A DNA stretch of 64,000 bases from Amycolatopsis sp. NBC_00345 (GCF_036116635.1 NZ_CP107995.1:62001-126000); one strand, 5' to 3'; shown: positions 34,801-42,461, counted from the first letter of the stretch. A program made the numbers and translations. The notes: generated by a model from the letters alone, not told the origin.

Positions 34801-36645
34801 CGCCGCACTCCGTCCGGTGTGGACAGTGTGTGGTCCTTCGGCGAAGGGGGCGTCCCCGTCGGGCTTTCCGGTGGTGGCCACGTGGTCGCCTTCGGCCGCG
34901 ACGCCGCCGGGAGCGAGACCGGCCGGACGGTGGACGGGCGGGTGCTGCTCACGCAGGCGTTCGACGCCGAGCAGCGGCTCACCGCGCAGGACACCCCGGC
35001 CCGGCAGCGCCGGTACGGCTACCGGCCCGACGGGAACCTCGTGCGTACTGCCGACAGCGTCGCCGGCGTGGTGCAGTTCCAGCTCGACGCCACGGGCCGC
35101 ATCGTCGACGCGGTCGCACCCGACCGGCGCGAGGGCTACCGCTACGACGCGGCGGGCAACATCGTCGCCAGCGCCGCGGCCGGCGCCGGTGCCGCCTCGC
35201 CCGAGACCGGCCCGCGCGGCTACGCGGGCAACACCCTCACCGGCGCGGGCGCCGTCGCGTACCGGCACGACGCCCAGGGCCGGGTCGTCCAGCGCCTGGC
35301 GGGCGAGCTGGTCTGGAGCTACCGCTGGGACGCCCAGGACCGCATGACGGGCGTGACCACCCCCGACGGCACGCGCTGGAACTACCGGTACGACCCGGTC
35401 GGCCGGCGGATCGCCAAGCAGCGCCTCGGCCACGGCGGCGAGGTCGCCGAACAGGTCGAGTTCGTGTGGGACGGCGGCAAGCTCGTCGAGGAGGTCCACC
35501 GCGGCGCCGACGGGACGACCCGGGTGCGCACCTGGGACTACGACCCGGACACCGACGCGCCGGTGGCGCAGCACGAGAACACCGGCGGGATCCGGCTGTT
35601 CCACACCATCGTCACCGACCCCGTCGGCCGGCCCGCCGAACTGCTCGACGCCGCCGGCGGGCTCGGCTGGCAAGGGCGGGCCACGGTGTGGGGCCGCGAC
35701 CTGCCGGGCAGCGGCGGGGCGACGAGCACTCCGCTGCGCTTCCCCGGCCAGTACCTCGACGCCGAGACCGGGCTGCACTACAACGTCTACCGCTACTACG
35801 ACCCGGCCACGGGCCGGTACGTGAGCCAGGACCCGCTGGGCCTCGCGCCCGCGCCCAACCCGGTCGCGTACGTGGACAACCCGCTGCGGGTCGCCGACCC
35901 GCTGGGGCTGGCGCCGACCAGCTGCTCCGAGGTCGACCTCGGGGACGGGTCCCGTCCGGGCGGCTCGGGCGACGCGGCCCACGTCGAGGACACGGGCAGC
36001 ACCTCGAACCCGTCGCGCGACGTCGGCTCCGATTCGGAGGACATCACCGACCAGGCCGCGCCGCCGCCCGCGCACCAGCCCGCGCAGCCGGACTTCTCGC
36101 ACAACCCGGCGGAGGCGCCCGGCTACGTCTACCACGGTTCGGGCGCGCCGCCGGACGTCGTGTTCAAGCAGGGCCTCACTTCCGACGCGATCCGCAACAA
36201 CCGGCCGCCCATCTACGACATCGACACGCACCAGCACCGGTCGTACGGTTCCGGCAGTGGTTACGTGTCCACGTCGGGCAACTACAACACCGGGGTGCAG
36301 TTCGTGCCGATCAAGCCGGGCGCGCAGGTCACCGAGGGCGCCGACTTCTGGGGCAAGGGCGGCACCCAGTACCACGGCCACGACGGCTACGTGTACACGA
36401 TCAAGGGCGACTCGGGCAGCATGGTCCACCTGCCGTCGCACCCGGGCCGGGTGCAGGCCTTCGACGGCCAGGACGAGTGGGCCGCGGTCGACCACGTCCC
36501 GGGCTCGCAGATCGTCGGGGCGAACAAGATCACCGGCAACTACAACGTGCAGCCGTTCGGCGCGCCCGGTGCCCCGCCGAAGATCCTCCCGGGCAAGAGC
36601 GGCATCCAGAGCACCTGGATCCCCAACCCGGACTTCCAGCCGTGA
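31852..36645 (+). CDS. WXG-RHS polymorphic toxin with ADP-ribosyltransferase-like tip
   Basis: The 1597-residue protein starts at GTG 31852 after AGGAAC. Residues 1-150 are a helical export domain with LQSWTGPAG (Trp123). A hydrophobic helix pair follows (about 177-212), then a Pro/Gly/Lys linker (about 240-365), an RHS N-terminal region (DPVDVATGEMV near 369), about 850 residues of YD repeats, and the RHS core end (RYYDPATGRYVSQDPLGL near 1325, DPLGL near 1350). The C-terminal 180 residues carry YHGSGAPPDVVF (His1428), YVSTSG (Ser1473-Thr-Ser) and QDEWAA (Gln1540, Glu1542). These are the STS and Q-x-E motifs of pertussis-type ADP-ribosyltransferases, with His where those enzymes have Arg. 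Export by the local ESX system is inferred. The target is unknown. Confidence 0.88.
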   Translation: MSNPLIAPTEDSTKAYSGISLAESAAGLSDAIKSGDWASVAMGAVGTALDALSMAMDPFGAILAAGVSWLMEHVGPLKEALNALTGNADEIAAQSQTWANVAKELESVGQDLDAMVKADLQSWTGPAGDAYRQRTQDTVALLQSAQKGCEGASSGVKTAGEVVAAVRTLVRDVISELVGHMISWALQVVFTLGIGLTWVVPQVVAAVAKTASSIASVTTKLVKALKALVPLLKKAGTLFEDAGKALKGIKGGKVSAPPKVSKVDGPPKAPKPKPKGGEGGGTPKSGDDSVTTSGDHSGSDGGGSTTTSGDHPAPKPDEPNATGGENPPVQPKPEPEPAELPGDKPNGATGDKTPPGDNRGTAVGKNGRVCETDPVDVATGEMVLDQTDLVLPLRLELSLERMHVSSYRAGRWFGASWASTVDQRLEVGREGVRYFSPDGMILVYPLPAPGASVLPEEGPRLSLTRRLDGGYVLEAPVRATLLRFDPVPGERDGVLPLTTVTGAGQSYDIEYGPDATPLRIRHSDGYQVEFTTSRGRITAISVVDPEAGVRAAATRYGYDADGRLTQVVNSSGRPMLFDYDAHGRITGWQDRNGTWYRYVYDAAGRCVKTVGDKGFRDGSFAYDRERLVTTYTDSLGHHTEYHLNEANQVVREVDAAGHTRESTWDRYDRLLARTDQLGRVTSYEYDDGGALSRVVRPDGSVVHVHLREGAVAAISVRDAERTWTRVYDEAPDPFAGQLGVAAVFRHQGIGSTAPDAVEEAEQPSDTYVPDMFGRPALVAAPGGQVRLDWTVEGLRAARVGPGGGRAQWTYDAEGNDVAHVDEAGAVTRREYGPFDVVVATVDAAGARTTYAYDTELRLASVTNPLGLTWRYLRDHEGRITEERDFDGRTLRFEYDAMGRLARSLNGLGELVEYTYDTLGNVVERRTPSGLTTYSYDPVGRLVRAANADAVIEYERDERGRVVAQTTNGRTTTFAYDADGGRVHRRTPSGVDSVWSFGEGGVPVGLSGGGHVVAFGRDAAGSETGRTVDGRVLLTQAFDAEQRLTAQDTPARQRRYGYRPDGNLVRTADSVAGVVQFQLDATGRIVDAVAPDRREGYRYDAAGNIVASAAAGAGAASPETGPRGYAGNTLTGAGAVAYRHDAQGRVVQRLAGELVWSYRWDAQDRMTGVTTPDGTRWNYRYDPVGRRIAKQRLGHGGEVAEQVEFVWDGGKLVEEVHRGADGTTRVRTWDYDPDTDAPVAQHENTGGIRLFHTIVTDPVGRPAELLDAAGGLGWQGRATVWGRDLPGSGGATSTPLRFPGQYLDAETGLHYNVYRYYDPATGRYVSQDPLGLAPAPNPVAYVDNPLRVADPLGLAPTSCSEVDLGDGSRPGGSGDAAHVEDTGSTSNPSRDVGSDSEDITDQAAPPPAHQPAQPDFSHNPAEAPGYVYHGSGAPPDVVFKQGLTSDAIRNNRPPIYDIDTHQHRSYGSGSGYVSTSGNYNTGVQFVPIKPGAQVTEGADFWGKGGTQYHGHDGYVYTIKGDSGSMVHLPSHPGRVQAFDGQDEWAAVDHVPGSQIVGANKITGNYNVQPFGAPGAPPKILPGKSGIQSTWIPNPDFQP

Positions 36646-37229
36646 CCGCGGCGGACCGACCCGAAGGAGCGGAGACCGTGGTGGAGGGCCCCCAGGACCC
36701 GCCGGTGACCCCGGAGCTGCGCGAGCGTGCGCGGCAGGCGCCGGACAGCTGGCTCTACGTGGTGGATCCGGCCTACGCCGACACCGGCGACGTGCCGGGT
36801 TCGGCGGTCGCCGGGGCCTACCGGGTGGACGAGCGCGGCGAGATCTCGGGCGGCTTCATCCGTAACGCCGACTACCGGCCCAGCCCGCAGGCGTGGGGTT
36901 TCCCGCCGCCGGGCAACGAGCTGGAGGCCGCGCTGCAGGCCGCCGTCACCGGGCGCGGAGACGACGCTGCGGTCCGGTCCGCCCTGCTGGCCGCGACGGT
37001 CTACACCCCGTCGTCCCCGGACCAAGCCGTCATTCCCGTGCAGCACAACGACGTCGAGGCCGTGCCCGGGTACACGTCGGAGGGCTACTTGCCGGAGCCG
37101 CCGCCCGGCCAGGCCTTCCGCCCGGTGCCGGTGCGCGAGCTCGGGGCTTCGCTGGAAGGCCGGTACCTGCTGCTCAACCCGGGCAGCGCGCTGGAAGTGC
37201 TGGTGCCGGGCGCCGACCTGGCCGGCTGA
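36642..37229 (+). CDS. Type VII secretion-associated SseB-like protein, candidate immunity protein
   Basis: GTG at 36642 shares GTGA with the toxin stop, the tightest coupling possible. The 195-residue soluble protein has an N-terminal block APDSWLYVVDP near residue 36, a NADYRPSPQAWGFP block near 78, and a C-terminal SseB-like part (VRSALLAATVYTP near 112, YTSEGYLPEPP near 145, LLLNPGSALEVLVPG near 180). Proteins with this layout are annotated as type VII secretion-associated in Streptomyces and relatives. Position directly after a toxin tip suggests immunity. A chaperone role is the alternative. Confidence 0.75.
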   Translation: MTAADRPEGAETVVEGPQDPPVTPELRERARQAPDSWLYVVDPAYADTGDVPGSAVAGAYRVDERGEISGGFIRNADYRPSPQAWGFPPPGNELEAALQAAVTGRGDDAAVRSALLAATVYTPSSPDQAVIPVQHNDVEAVPGYTSEGYLPEPPPGQAFRPVPVRELGASLEGRYLLLNPGSALEVLVPGADLAG

Positions 37230-37251
37230 CGTTCTGCCGGCTGACGCGGGA

Positions 37252-38508
37252 TCAGGTCAGCGCGAGCGGCAGCGTCCGCCGTACCGCCGCCCCGTGCGCG
37301 CCGTGCAGCGGAATGGCCGAAACCCCTTGCGGCGCAGGCACTTCCTCCCCGGGGCGAGCGCCGACGCGGATCGTCACGTCGGTGCGCTCTCGGCCGCCGG
37401 GGGTGCGGCGGAGCGTGGCCGACGTCGCGGTGAACGTGGCGCCGGGCACCGCCAGCCCGAGCGTTCGGGCGAGGTCGCGGGACGAGCGGGGCGCGTAACA
37501 GGCTTGCGTGACGCCACACCAGGACCAGGACTTCCAGCCGTCGCCGTCGCTGTCCTGCGGCTGTTGCGCGGCCTGGACGCCGAGCGCCACCCGCAGCTCC
37601 GTCGTCAGCTCGGCGGCTTCGAGCACAGTGGACGGGTAACCCGCCTCGGCGAGGGCGACCATCAGGCTGAGCGCGGCGCTCGCGGTGCTGCGCAGCGCGC
37701 CCAGCTGACCGCCGCCGCGGGCGAGCGCGGCGATCGGCGCGTCCTGCGGGCGGTAGCGCACGGCGAGCCAGCGCACGCGGTAGACCTGGGGACCGCGCGG
37801 GACCGTCCAGGTCAGCAGCTGCACGGCGGCGAGCGGGATGTCCGTGCCGTGGAAGGCGGTGTGCAGGATCCCGACCAGTGCCTCGGTGGACGGCTCGGCC
37901 GGGCCCGGCGTGAGGCGGACGATCGCGCACCAGTCGCCGTCCAGCTCGGCGACGCCGAAGCGGTTGCCGGCGCGGTCGACGTGCTGGCGCACCTGCACGT
38001 TCCCGGCGACGCGGTGCAGCGGGTCGGGGCTGTCGCGGCGGCTGTCGTGGCGCCGCAGCCGGTAACCGAGCCAGGTCCACGCCCAGGCGGCGAAGTGACG
38101 GCCGGCGAACCGGACCGACGTCGCGAGTACCAGCGCCCCGGCCACCGCGGCGACGCTGATCCGGACGGGCTGCGCGACCTCGGGCCGGGTGAAGACCAGC
38201 AGCACGGCGATCGCGAGGGCCTCCCACAGCGCGGCCTGCAGCGGGCGGACCGGCAGCAGCCACGGCAACGCCGCCGACCCGGCGGAAGCGGGCGCGGACG
38301 GCGGCACGGGACCGGACTGGTCCGGCTGCCCGGCGCGTGACATCCCGCCGGCGGGCGTGGCCGGGCCGGGCTGCGTTGAATTGAGCTGCGTTGAATTGGA
38401 CTGCGTTGAAGTGGACTGGGCCGAACCGGGCTGGGCCGAAGTGGACTGGGCTGAATTGGGCCGTGCCGAATTGGGCTGGGCCGAACCGGGTAATGCTGAG
38501 ACGGACAC
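37252..38508 (-). CDS. eccE: Type VII secretion membrane protein EccE
   Basis: EccE caps the ESX membrane complex. This 418-residue protein has two adjacent membrane helices (about 85-125) and a cytoplasmic/periplasmic EccE domain with ELDGDWCAIVRL near residue 195. GTG at 38508 follows GAAGGGGAG and is preferred to a GTG at 38529. Unusually, residues 6-45 are eight pentapeptide repeats of the form xxSxQ encoded by a 15-bp tandem repeat. It is convergent with the toxin operon and divergent from eccB. Confidence 0.88.
   Translation of the reverse strand: MSVSALPGSAQPNSARPNSAQSTSAQPGSAQSTSTQSNSTQLNSTQPGPATPAGGMSRAGQPDQSGPVPPSAPASAGSAALPWLLPVRPLQAALWEALAIAVLLVFTRPEVAQPVRISVAAVAGALVLATSVRFAGRHFAAWAWTWLGYRLRRHDSRRDSPDPLHRVAGNVQVRQHVDRAGNRFGVAELDGDWCAIVRLTPGPAEPSTEALVGILHTAFHGTDIPLAAVQLLTWTVPRGPQVYRVRWLAVRYRPQDAPIAALARGGGQLGALRSTASAALSLMVALAEAGYPSTVLEAAELTTELRVALGVQAAQQPQDSDGDGWKSWSWCGVTQACYAPRSSRDLARTLGLAVPGATFTATSATLRRTPGGRERTDVTIRVGARPGEEVPAPQGVSAIPLHGAHGAAVRRTLPLALT
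38371..38490. repeat. 15-bp tandem repeat (8 units) inside eccE
   Basis: There are eight direct 15-bp units, for example CTGGGCCGAACCGGG (units 4 and 8 identical), diverging at the other positions. Each encodes a pentapeptide such as PGSAQ, STSAQ or SNSTQ on the minus strand. Because the unit is a multiple of three, copy-number changes would keep the frame. Confidence 0.9.
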
Positions 38509-38588
38509 GGGCTCCCCTTCCCCGGGCACCCACCCTGGCCCGGCCCCGTGACGCTAGCGCTCCGCGCGCCCGTGCGTGGGCGTAAAAA

Positions 38589-38599
38589 TTACCCTCGTC
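38589..38599 (+). promoter_or_regulatory. 11-mer shared with the substrate-operon region, site 2
   Basis: TTACCCTCGTC lies in the eccE/eccB gap, 65 bp before the eccB start, identical to 26229-26239. Both are upstream of ESX transcription units in the same orientation relative to the gene. Confidence 0.3.
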
Positions 38600-38663
38600 G
38601 CCGTGATCGGCGGCTCCTAGCCTCAGCCGTGGACAGGGCGCGCGAACAGGGGGCCGGGACAGC

Positions 38664-40085
38664 GTGTGGACGCAGCGGGACCAGATCCAGGCGTACCAGT
38701 TCCTGCGCCGCAGGCTCGTTTCCGCGCTGGTCGCGGCCGACGCCAACCACCCCACCTCGCCCAGCCGGCGGCTCGTGCTCGGCACGGTGCTGGGGCTGGC
38801 CGTCGCGATACTGGTGACCGCGGTGTTCGGCGTGATCGGGCTGCTGAACCCGTCCGGCGGCAAGGACTGGCTCGCGGGCGGGCGCGTGATCGTCGAGGAC
38901 GGCACGGGCGCGCGGTTCGTGCTCGGCGCGGACGGTGCCGTGCACCCGGTGCTCAACTACGCCTCCGCCCGGCTGCTCGCGGGCGGCAACGGCGACGCGA
39001 CAGTCTCCGTGTCCTCGGCGAACCTCGGCACCGCGCCGCGCGGCACGCAGATCGGCATCCCCGGCGCCCCCGACTCGCTGCCCGCGGCGGCCGCGCTCGC
39101 CACCGCGCCGTGGAGCAGCTGCAGCCGCACCACGCAGGACGCGCCCGCGTCGGCCGAGCCGCTGGTGGCCGTGCTTGTCGGCGTCCCGGCGAACGGGGTC
39201 GAGCTGCCGCGCGACTCCGGCGTGATCGTCCGGCTGCCCCAAGGCGACCGTTACCTCGTGGCGGGCGGACAGCGGTACAAGCTCGGTGACGAGGCCGCCG
39301 CCGCGCTGCAGTTCGACAGCTACCCGACGATCGCCGTCTCGTCACGCTGGATCGACACCGTGCCGGCGGGCCGCGACCTCGGCGCGATCCCGGTGCCGGG
39401 CGCCGGCGACCCCGGCCCGCGGGTCGGGACGGCGAGCACCCGCGTCGGCGAAGTTCTCGCGGTCGTCGACGCGATGGCCGGGCCGGGCGAGGCGAACTCC
39501 TACTACCTGGTGGTGCGGGGCGGCCTCCAGCCGATCGGCCAGACCGAGGCGAGCCTGCTGGTGACCACTTCCGCCAACGAAGCCGCGTACGACGGCCGTC
39601 CCGCGCCGGTGCCGGCCCGGGCCGCGGACGTCGCCTCGGTCGCGAAGGTGGCCGAGCCGCGCGCAGGGGGCGCGGACCCGGCCGCCTATCCCGACCGGAT
39701 CCCCGGCAAGGCGCCGATCACCGGCAATTCCGTGACCTTGTGCGCGCAGGGCGGGCGGATCTTCGTCTCGGCGGACCTCCCGCTGCCCGCCGGCGGCCGC
39801 GCGATCCCCGTGACCAGCCGTGGCGACGCCCGTGTCGCCGACGAGGTCTTCGTGCCGCCGTCCGGAGGCGCCGTGGTCACCGACGCGGGTTCGGGGACGA
39901 CTTACCTGGTTACGGACATGGGCCGGAAATATCCGGTCGCAAGCGCCCCGGCGCTGGCTTCGCTCGGTTACGGTTCCGTGGCCGGGCAACCGCTGCCGAG
40001 CGGGTTACTGGCACTGGTGCCGACGGGCCCCGCACTGGACCCGGCCGCGGCCGGGCAGCCGGCTCCGTCGGGTGGAACGGGGTGA
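38664..40085 (+). CDS. eccB: Type VII secretion protein EccB
   Basis: EccB has a short cytoplasmic start, one membrane helix and a large periplasmic domain of the ESX complex. Here the 473-residue protein begins RDQIQAYQFLRRRLVSALV, the family signature, with its helix at about 38-60. The periplasmic repeat domain carries two cysteines (SSCSRT near 153, TLCAQG near 361), the pair that forms a disulfide in EccB1. The start is GTG. The stop overlaps the first response regulator by GTGA. Confidence 0.95.
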   Translation: MWTQRDQIQAYQFLRRRLVSALVAADANHPTSPSRRLVLGTVLGLAVAILVTAVFGVIGLLNPSGGKDWLAGGRVIVEDGTGARFVLGADGAVHPVLNYASARLLAGGNGDATVSVSSANLGTAPRGTQIGIPGAPDSLPAAAALATAPWSSCSRTTQDAPASAEPLVAVLVGVPANGVELPRDSGVIVRLPQGDRYLVAGGQRYKLGDEAAAALQFDSYPTIAVSSRWIDTVPAGRDLGAIPVPGAGDPGPRVGTASTRVGEVLAVVDAMAGPGEANSYYLVVRGGLQPIGQTEASLLVTTSANEAAYDGRPAPVPARAADVASVAKVAEPRAGGADPAAYPDRIPGKAPITGNSVTLCAQGGRIFVSADLPLPAGGRAIPVTSRGDARVADEVFVPPSGGAVVTDAGSGTTYLVTDMGRKYPVASAPALASLGYGSVAGQPLPSGLLALVPTGPALDPAAAGQPAPSGGTG

Positions 40086-40783
40086 GCGGGTCGGTGCGGA
40101 TGACTGAAGAACTACCGAGCGAAGCGGTGCCCGGCACGGGCCGGATCCGGGTGGCCGTCATCGAGGACCACCCGCTGTACCGGCGGTCCGTGGAGCGGGT
40201 GCTCGAAGAGGCGCCGGACGTCGAGCTGGGCGCGGTGGTCGACTCCGTCGCCCGCTTCCACGTGCAGCGGCAGCCGCAGGGCAGCGTCGTGCTGCTGGAC
40301 CTGGGGCTGCCCGGGGTCGCGGGCGCGGCGGCGGTGCTGGAGGTCTGCGAGCTCGGGCACCACGTGCTCGTGGTGTCGGCGCAGGCGGAGTCGGACCAGG
40401 TGCTGAGCGCGATCGCCGCCGGGGCCAAGGGTTTCCTGTCCAAGGACGTGGACGTCGACGAGCTGCTGATCGCCATCCGCACGGTGGCCGAGGGCGGCGC
40501 GTACGTCTCCGCCGTGGTCGCCGGGATGATCATCAAGGACAACACCGAACGCCCGGTGACGCGGCCGGAAATGGAGCTGTCGCCGCGCGAGGAGCAGGTG
40601 CTGCGGCTGGTCGCGGCGGGCGAGCGTGACATCGACATCGCCCGGATCCTCGGCATCGGCGTGCGCACCGTGCGCGGTTACCTGGACCGGATCCGGGACA
40701 AGACGGGGGAGCGGCGCCGTCCGGGACTGGTGAAGGAGGCCATCCGCCGTGGCCTCGTGGGCAGTCCGGGAAGGAAGCCGTGA
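40082..40783 (+). CDS. Orphan NarL/LuxR-type response regulator 1
   Basis: The protein has 233 residues, with a receiver domain containing the phosphorylatable Asp73 in VVLLDLGLPG and Lys in GFLSKDVD, then a LuxR-type HTH (SPREEQVLRLVAAGERDIDI near 170). GTG at 40082 overlaps eccB, and GTG 40094 and ATG 40100 are alternatives. No histidine kinase gene lies anywhere in the window. Coupling to eccB suggests a role in ESX expression, which is an inference. Confidence 0.88.
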   Translation: MSGSVRMTEELPSEAVPGTGRIRVAVIEDHPLYRRSVERVLEEAPDVELGAVVDSVARFHVQRQPQGSVVLLDLGLPGVAGAAAVLEVCELGHHVLVVSAQAESDQVLSAIAAGAKGFLSKDVDVDELLIAIRTVAEGGAYVSAVVAGMIIKDNTERPVTRPEMELSPREEQVLRLVAAGERDIDIARILGIGVRTVRGYLDRIRDKTGERRRPGLVKEAIRRGLVGSPGRKP

Positions 40784-41433
40784 CGGTCGAAGACGGCCAG
40801 GAGCAGCCGCCGCGGATCAACGTCGGCGTGATCGAGGACCATCCGCTCTACCGTGACGCGGTGGCGCGGGTGCTGAACGAGGCGCCGGACATCGAGCTGG
40901 GCGCGGTGGCCGACTCCGTCGCGCGCTTCGCCGTGCAGGAACAGCCGCCCGGCAGCGTGGTGGTGCTGGACCTCAAGCTGCGCGGTGTGCAGGACGCGGC
41001 GGCGGTGCTGGAGGTCGGGCAGATGGGGCACAAGGTGCTCGTGGTGTCCGCGCACGCGGAACAGCCGGAGGTGCTGGGCGCGATGCAGGCGGGCGCCAAG
41101 GGTTTCCTGTCCAAGGACGTCGACGGCGACGAGCTGCTGCGCGCGATCCGCACCATCGCCGAGGACAACGCGTACGTCTCGCCCACACTGGCCGGGATGA
41201 TCATCCAGGACAGCGAAGACCGCCACGCGGGCCCGAAGATCGTCCTGTCGGAACGCGAGCGGCAGGTGCTGCGCCTGGTCGCCGCGGGCGAGCGCGACGT
41301 CGACGTGGCGGAGATCCTGAACATCAGCGTCCGCACGGTCCGCTCGTATCTGGACCGCATCCGCGACAAGACGGGGGAGCGGCGGCGCGCGGGGTTCGTC
41401 CGGGTCGCCATTCGCGAGGGGCTGCTGCGCTAA
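40780..41433 (+). CDS. Orphan NarL/LuxR-type response regulator 2 (paralogue)
   Basis: This 217-residue protein is strikingly similar to the preceding gene over its whole length (EDHPLYRDAVARVLNEAPD against EDHPLYRRSVERVLEEAPD). It has Asp64 in VVLDLKLRG, GFLSKDVDGDELL, and a LuxR-type HTH SERERQVLRLVAAGERDVDV. It begins at GTG in a GTGA overlap. The pair is a tandem duplication followed by divergence mainly at the N-terminus and between the domains. It is the last gene of the eccB transcript, and a palindromic repeat follows 3 nt after the stop. Confidence 0.88.
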   Translation: MTVEDGQEQPPRINVGVIEDHPLYRDAVARVLNEAPDIELGAVADSVARFAVQEQPPGSVVVLDLKLRGVQDAAAVLEVGQMGHKVLVVSAHAEQPEVLGAMQAGAKGFLSKDVDGDELLRAIRTIAEDNAYVSPTLAGMIIQDSEDRHAGPKIVLSERERQVLRLVAAGERDVDVAEILNISVRTVRSYLDRIRDKTGERRRAGFVRVAIREGLLR

Positions 41434-41435
41434 CG

Positions 41436-41481
41436 CTCGTGAGTGTTTATGACGGTTCTAACCGTCATAAACACTCACGAG
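41436..41481. repeat. Intergenic palindrome, copy 3
   Basis: A perfect 46-nt palindrome with CT centre lies between convergent genes. It contains the stop codon of the WYL regulator (41475-41477, minus strand), so the element marks the end of that gene as well as terminating both transcripts. Confidence 0.92.
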
Positions 41482-42461
41482 TCTTGATCGGGTGCCGGGC
41501 GCGCGTCGGCGTTTTCGGCGAGCCTTCGCGCCAGGGCGTGTACGTGGTCGCGCAGGGCGTCCGGCCGCTCGATCACGAACGGGCGGTCCAGCCGCGCGAG
41601 CACACCCGGGATCCAGTCCAGCCGTTCGGCCCGCAGCCGGACCTGCACCCACTCGTCGTCCGGAAGTGCTTGCACGGTGGCGATTCCGGCGGGAAACCGG
41701 GCCGAGACGTCCTCCGCCGTGCCCCGCACGCGCAGCGAAACCTCGTGCCGGTAGGGCACCTCGGCGAGCCCGGACAGCACCCGCTCGCCCGGGTCGAATC
41801 CGGTGGGCACCTCGAACTCGCCCGGTAACACGGTCGCGGTCCCGATCCGGTCCAGCCGGAAGGTGCGCACCTCGCCGCTGTCCGAGTCCGCGCCGGTCAC
41901 GTACCAGCGTCCGGAGTGGGCGACGATTCCGTACGGGTGCACGGTCCGTTCGCTGCGCCGCCCGCCCCAGGCGGTGTAGGCGAGGGCGACCGGACGGCGT
42001 GACCGCGCCGCCTCCGCGAGCGTGAGCAGCACGTCCGTTTCGGGACCGGCCGCGGCGCGGGACGGGGTGGTGAACTCGGCCGTGGCGAGCAGCGCGTCCA
42101 GCCGGCGGCCGAGCGCCTCGGGCAGCACCCGCCGCACTTTCGCGGTGGCACTTTCCACCGCCGTCGCGGACGCGGGCACCAGCCCGTCCCGCTTCGCGGT
42201 GACGAGCCCGAGCAGCACGGCCAGCGCCTCGTCGTCGGTGAGCATCAGCGGCGGCATCCGGAAGCCGGGCGCGAGGCGGTAGCCGCCGTACCGCCCGCGC
42301 ACCGACCGGACCGGCACGTCCAGGTCGATCAGGTGGCCGGCGTAGCGGCGGACGGTGCGCTCGTCCACGCCGAGCCGCCCGGCGAGCTCGGCGACGGTGC
42401 GGGTGCCGCCGGACTGGAGGATCTCCAGCAGCGCCAGCACCCGGGCGGTCGGTCGGGTCAT
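41475..42461 (-). CDS. WYL-domain transcriptional regulator (YafY type)
   Basis: The protein has 328 residues, with an N-terminal winged HTH (AELAGRLGVDERTVRRYAGH near residue 20) and a WYL domain whose core reads HSGRWYVTGADSDSG near 190. WYL regulators bind nucleic-acid or nucleotide ligands and often act on the divergent neighbour. Here a perfect 11-bp dyad lies in the gap to the divergent dehydrogenase. Its stop codon falls within a palindromic repeat. Confidence 0.9.
   Translation of the reverse strand: MTRPTARVLALLEILQSGGTRTVAELAGRLGVDERTVRRYAGHLIDLDVPVRSVRGRYGGYRLAPGFRMPPLMLTDDEALAVLLGLVTAKRDGLVPASATAVESATAKVRRVLPEALGRRLDALLATAEFTTPSRAAAGPETDVLLTLAEAARSRRPVALAYTAWGGRRSERTVHPYGIVAHSGRWYVTGADSDSGEVRTFRLDRIGTATVLPGEFEVPTGFDPGERVLSGLAEVPYRHEVSLRVRGTAEDVSARFPAGIATVQALPDDEWVQVRLRAERLDWIPGVLARLDRPFVIERPDALRDHVHALARRLAENADARPAPDQDS

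Noticed and set aside
33500..35850. Repeat array or recombination hot spot in the toxin gene
   Set aside because: The repetition is the protein-level YD motif of RHS proteins. The DNA units are divergent.
34231..36495. 754-codon minus-strand open frame opposite the RHS repeats
   Set aside because: It is antisense to YD repeats. Its composition mirrors the repeat codons, and it has no start signal.
38371..38490. CRISPR-like array
   Set aside because: The repeats are 15 bp, contiguous, without spacers, and in frame within eccE.
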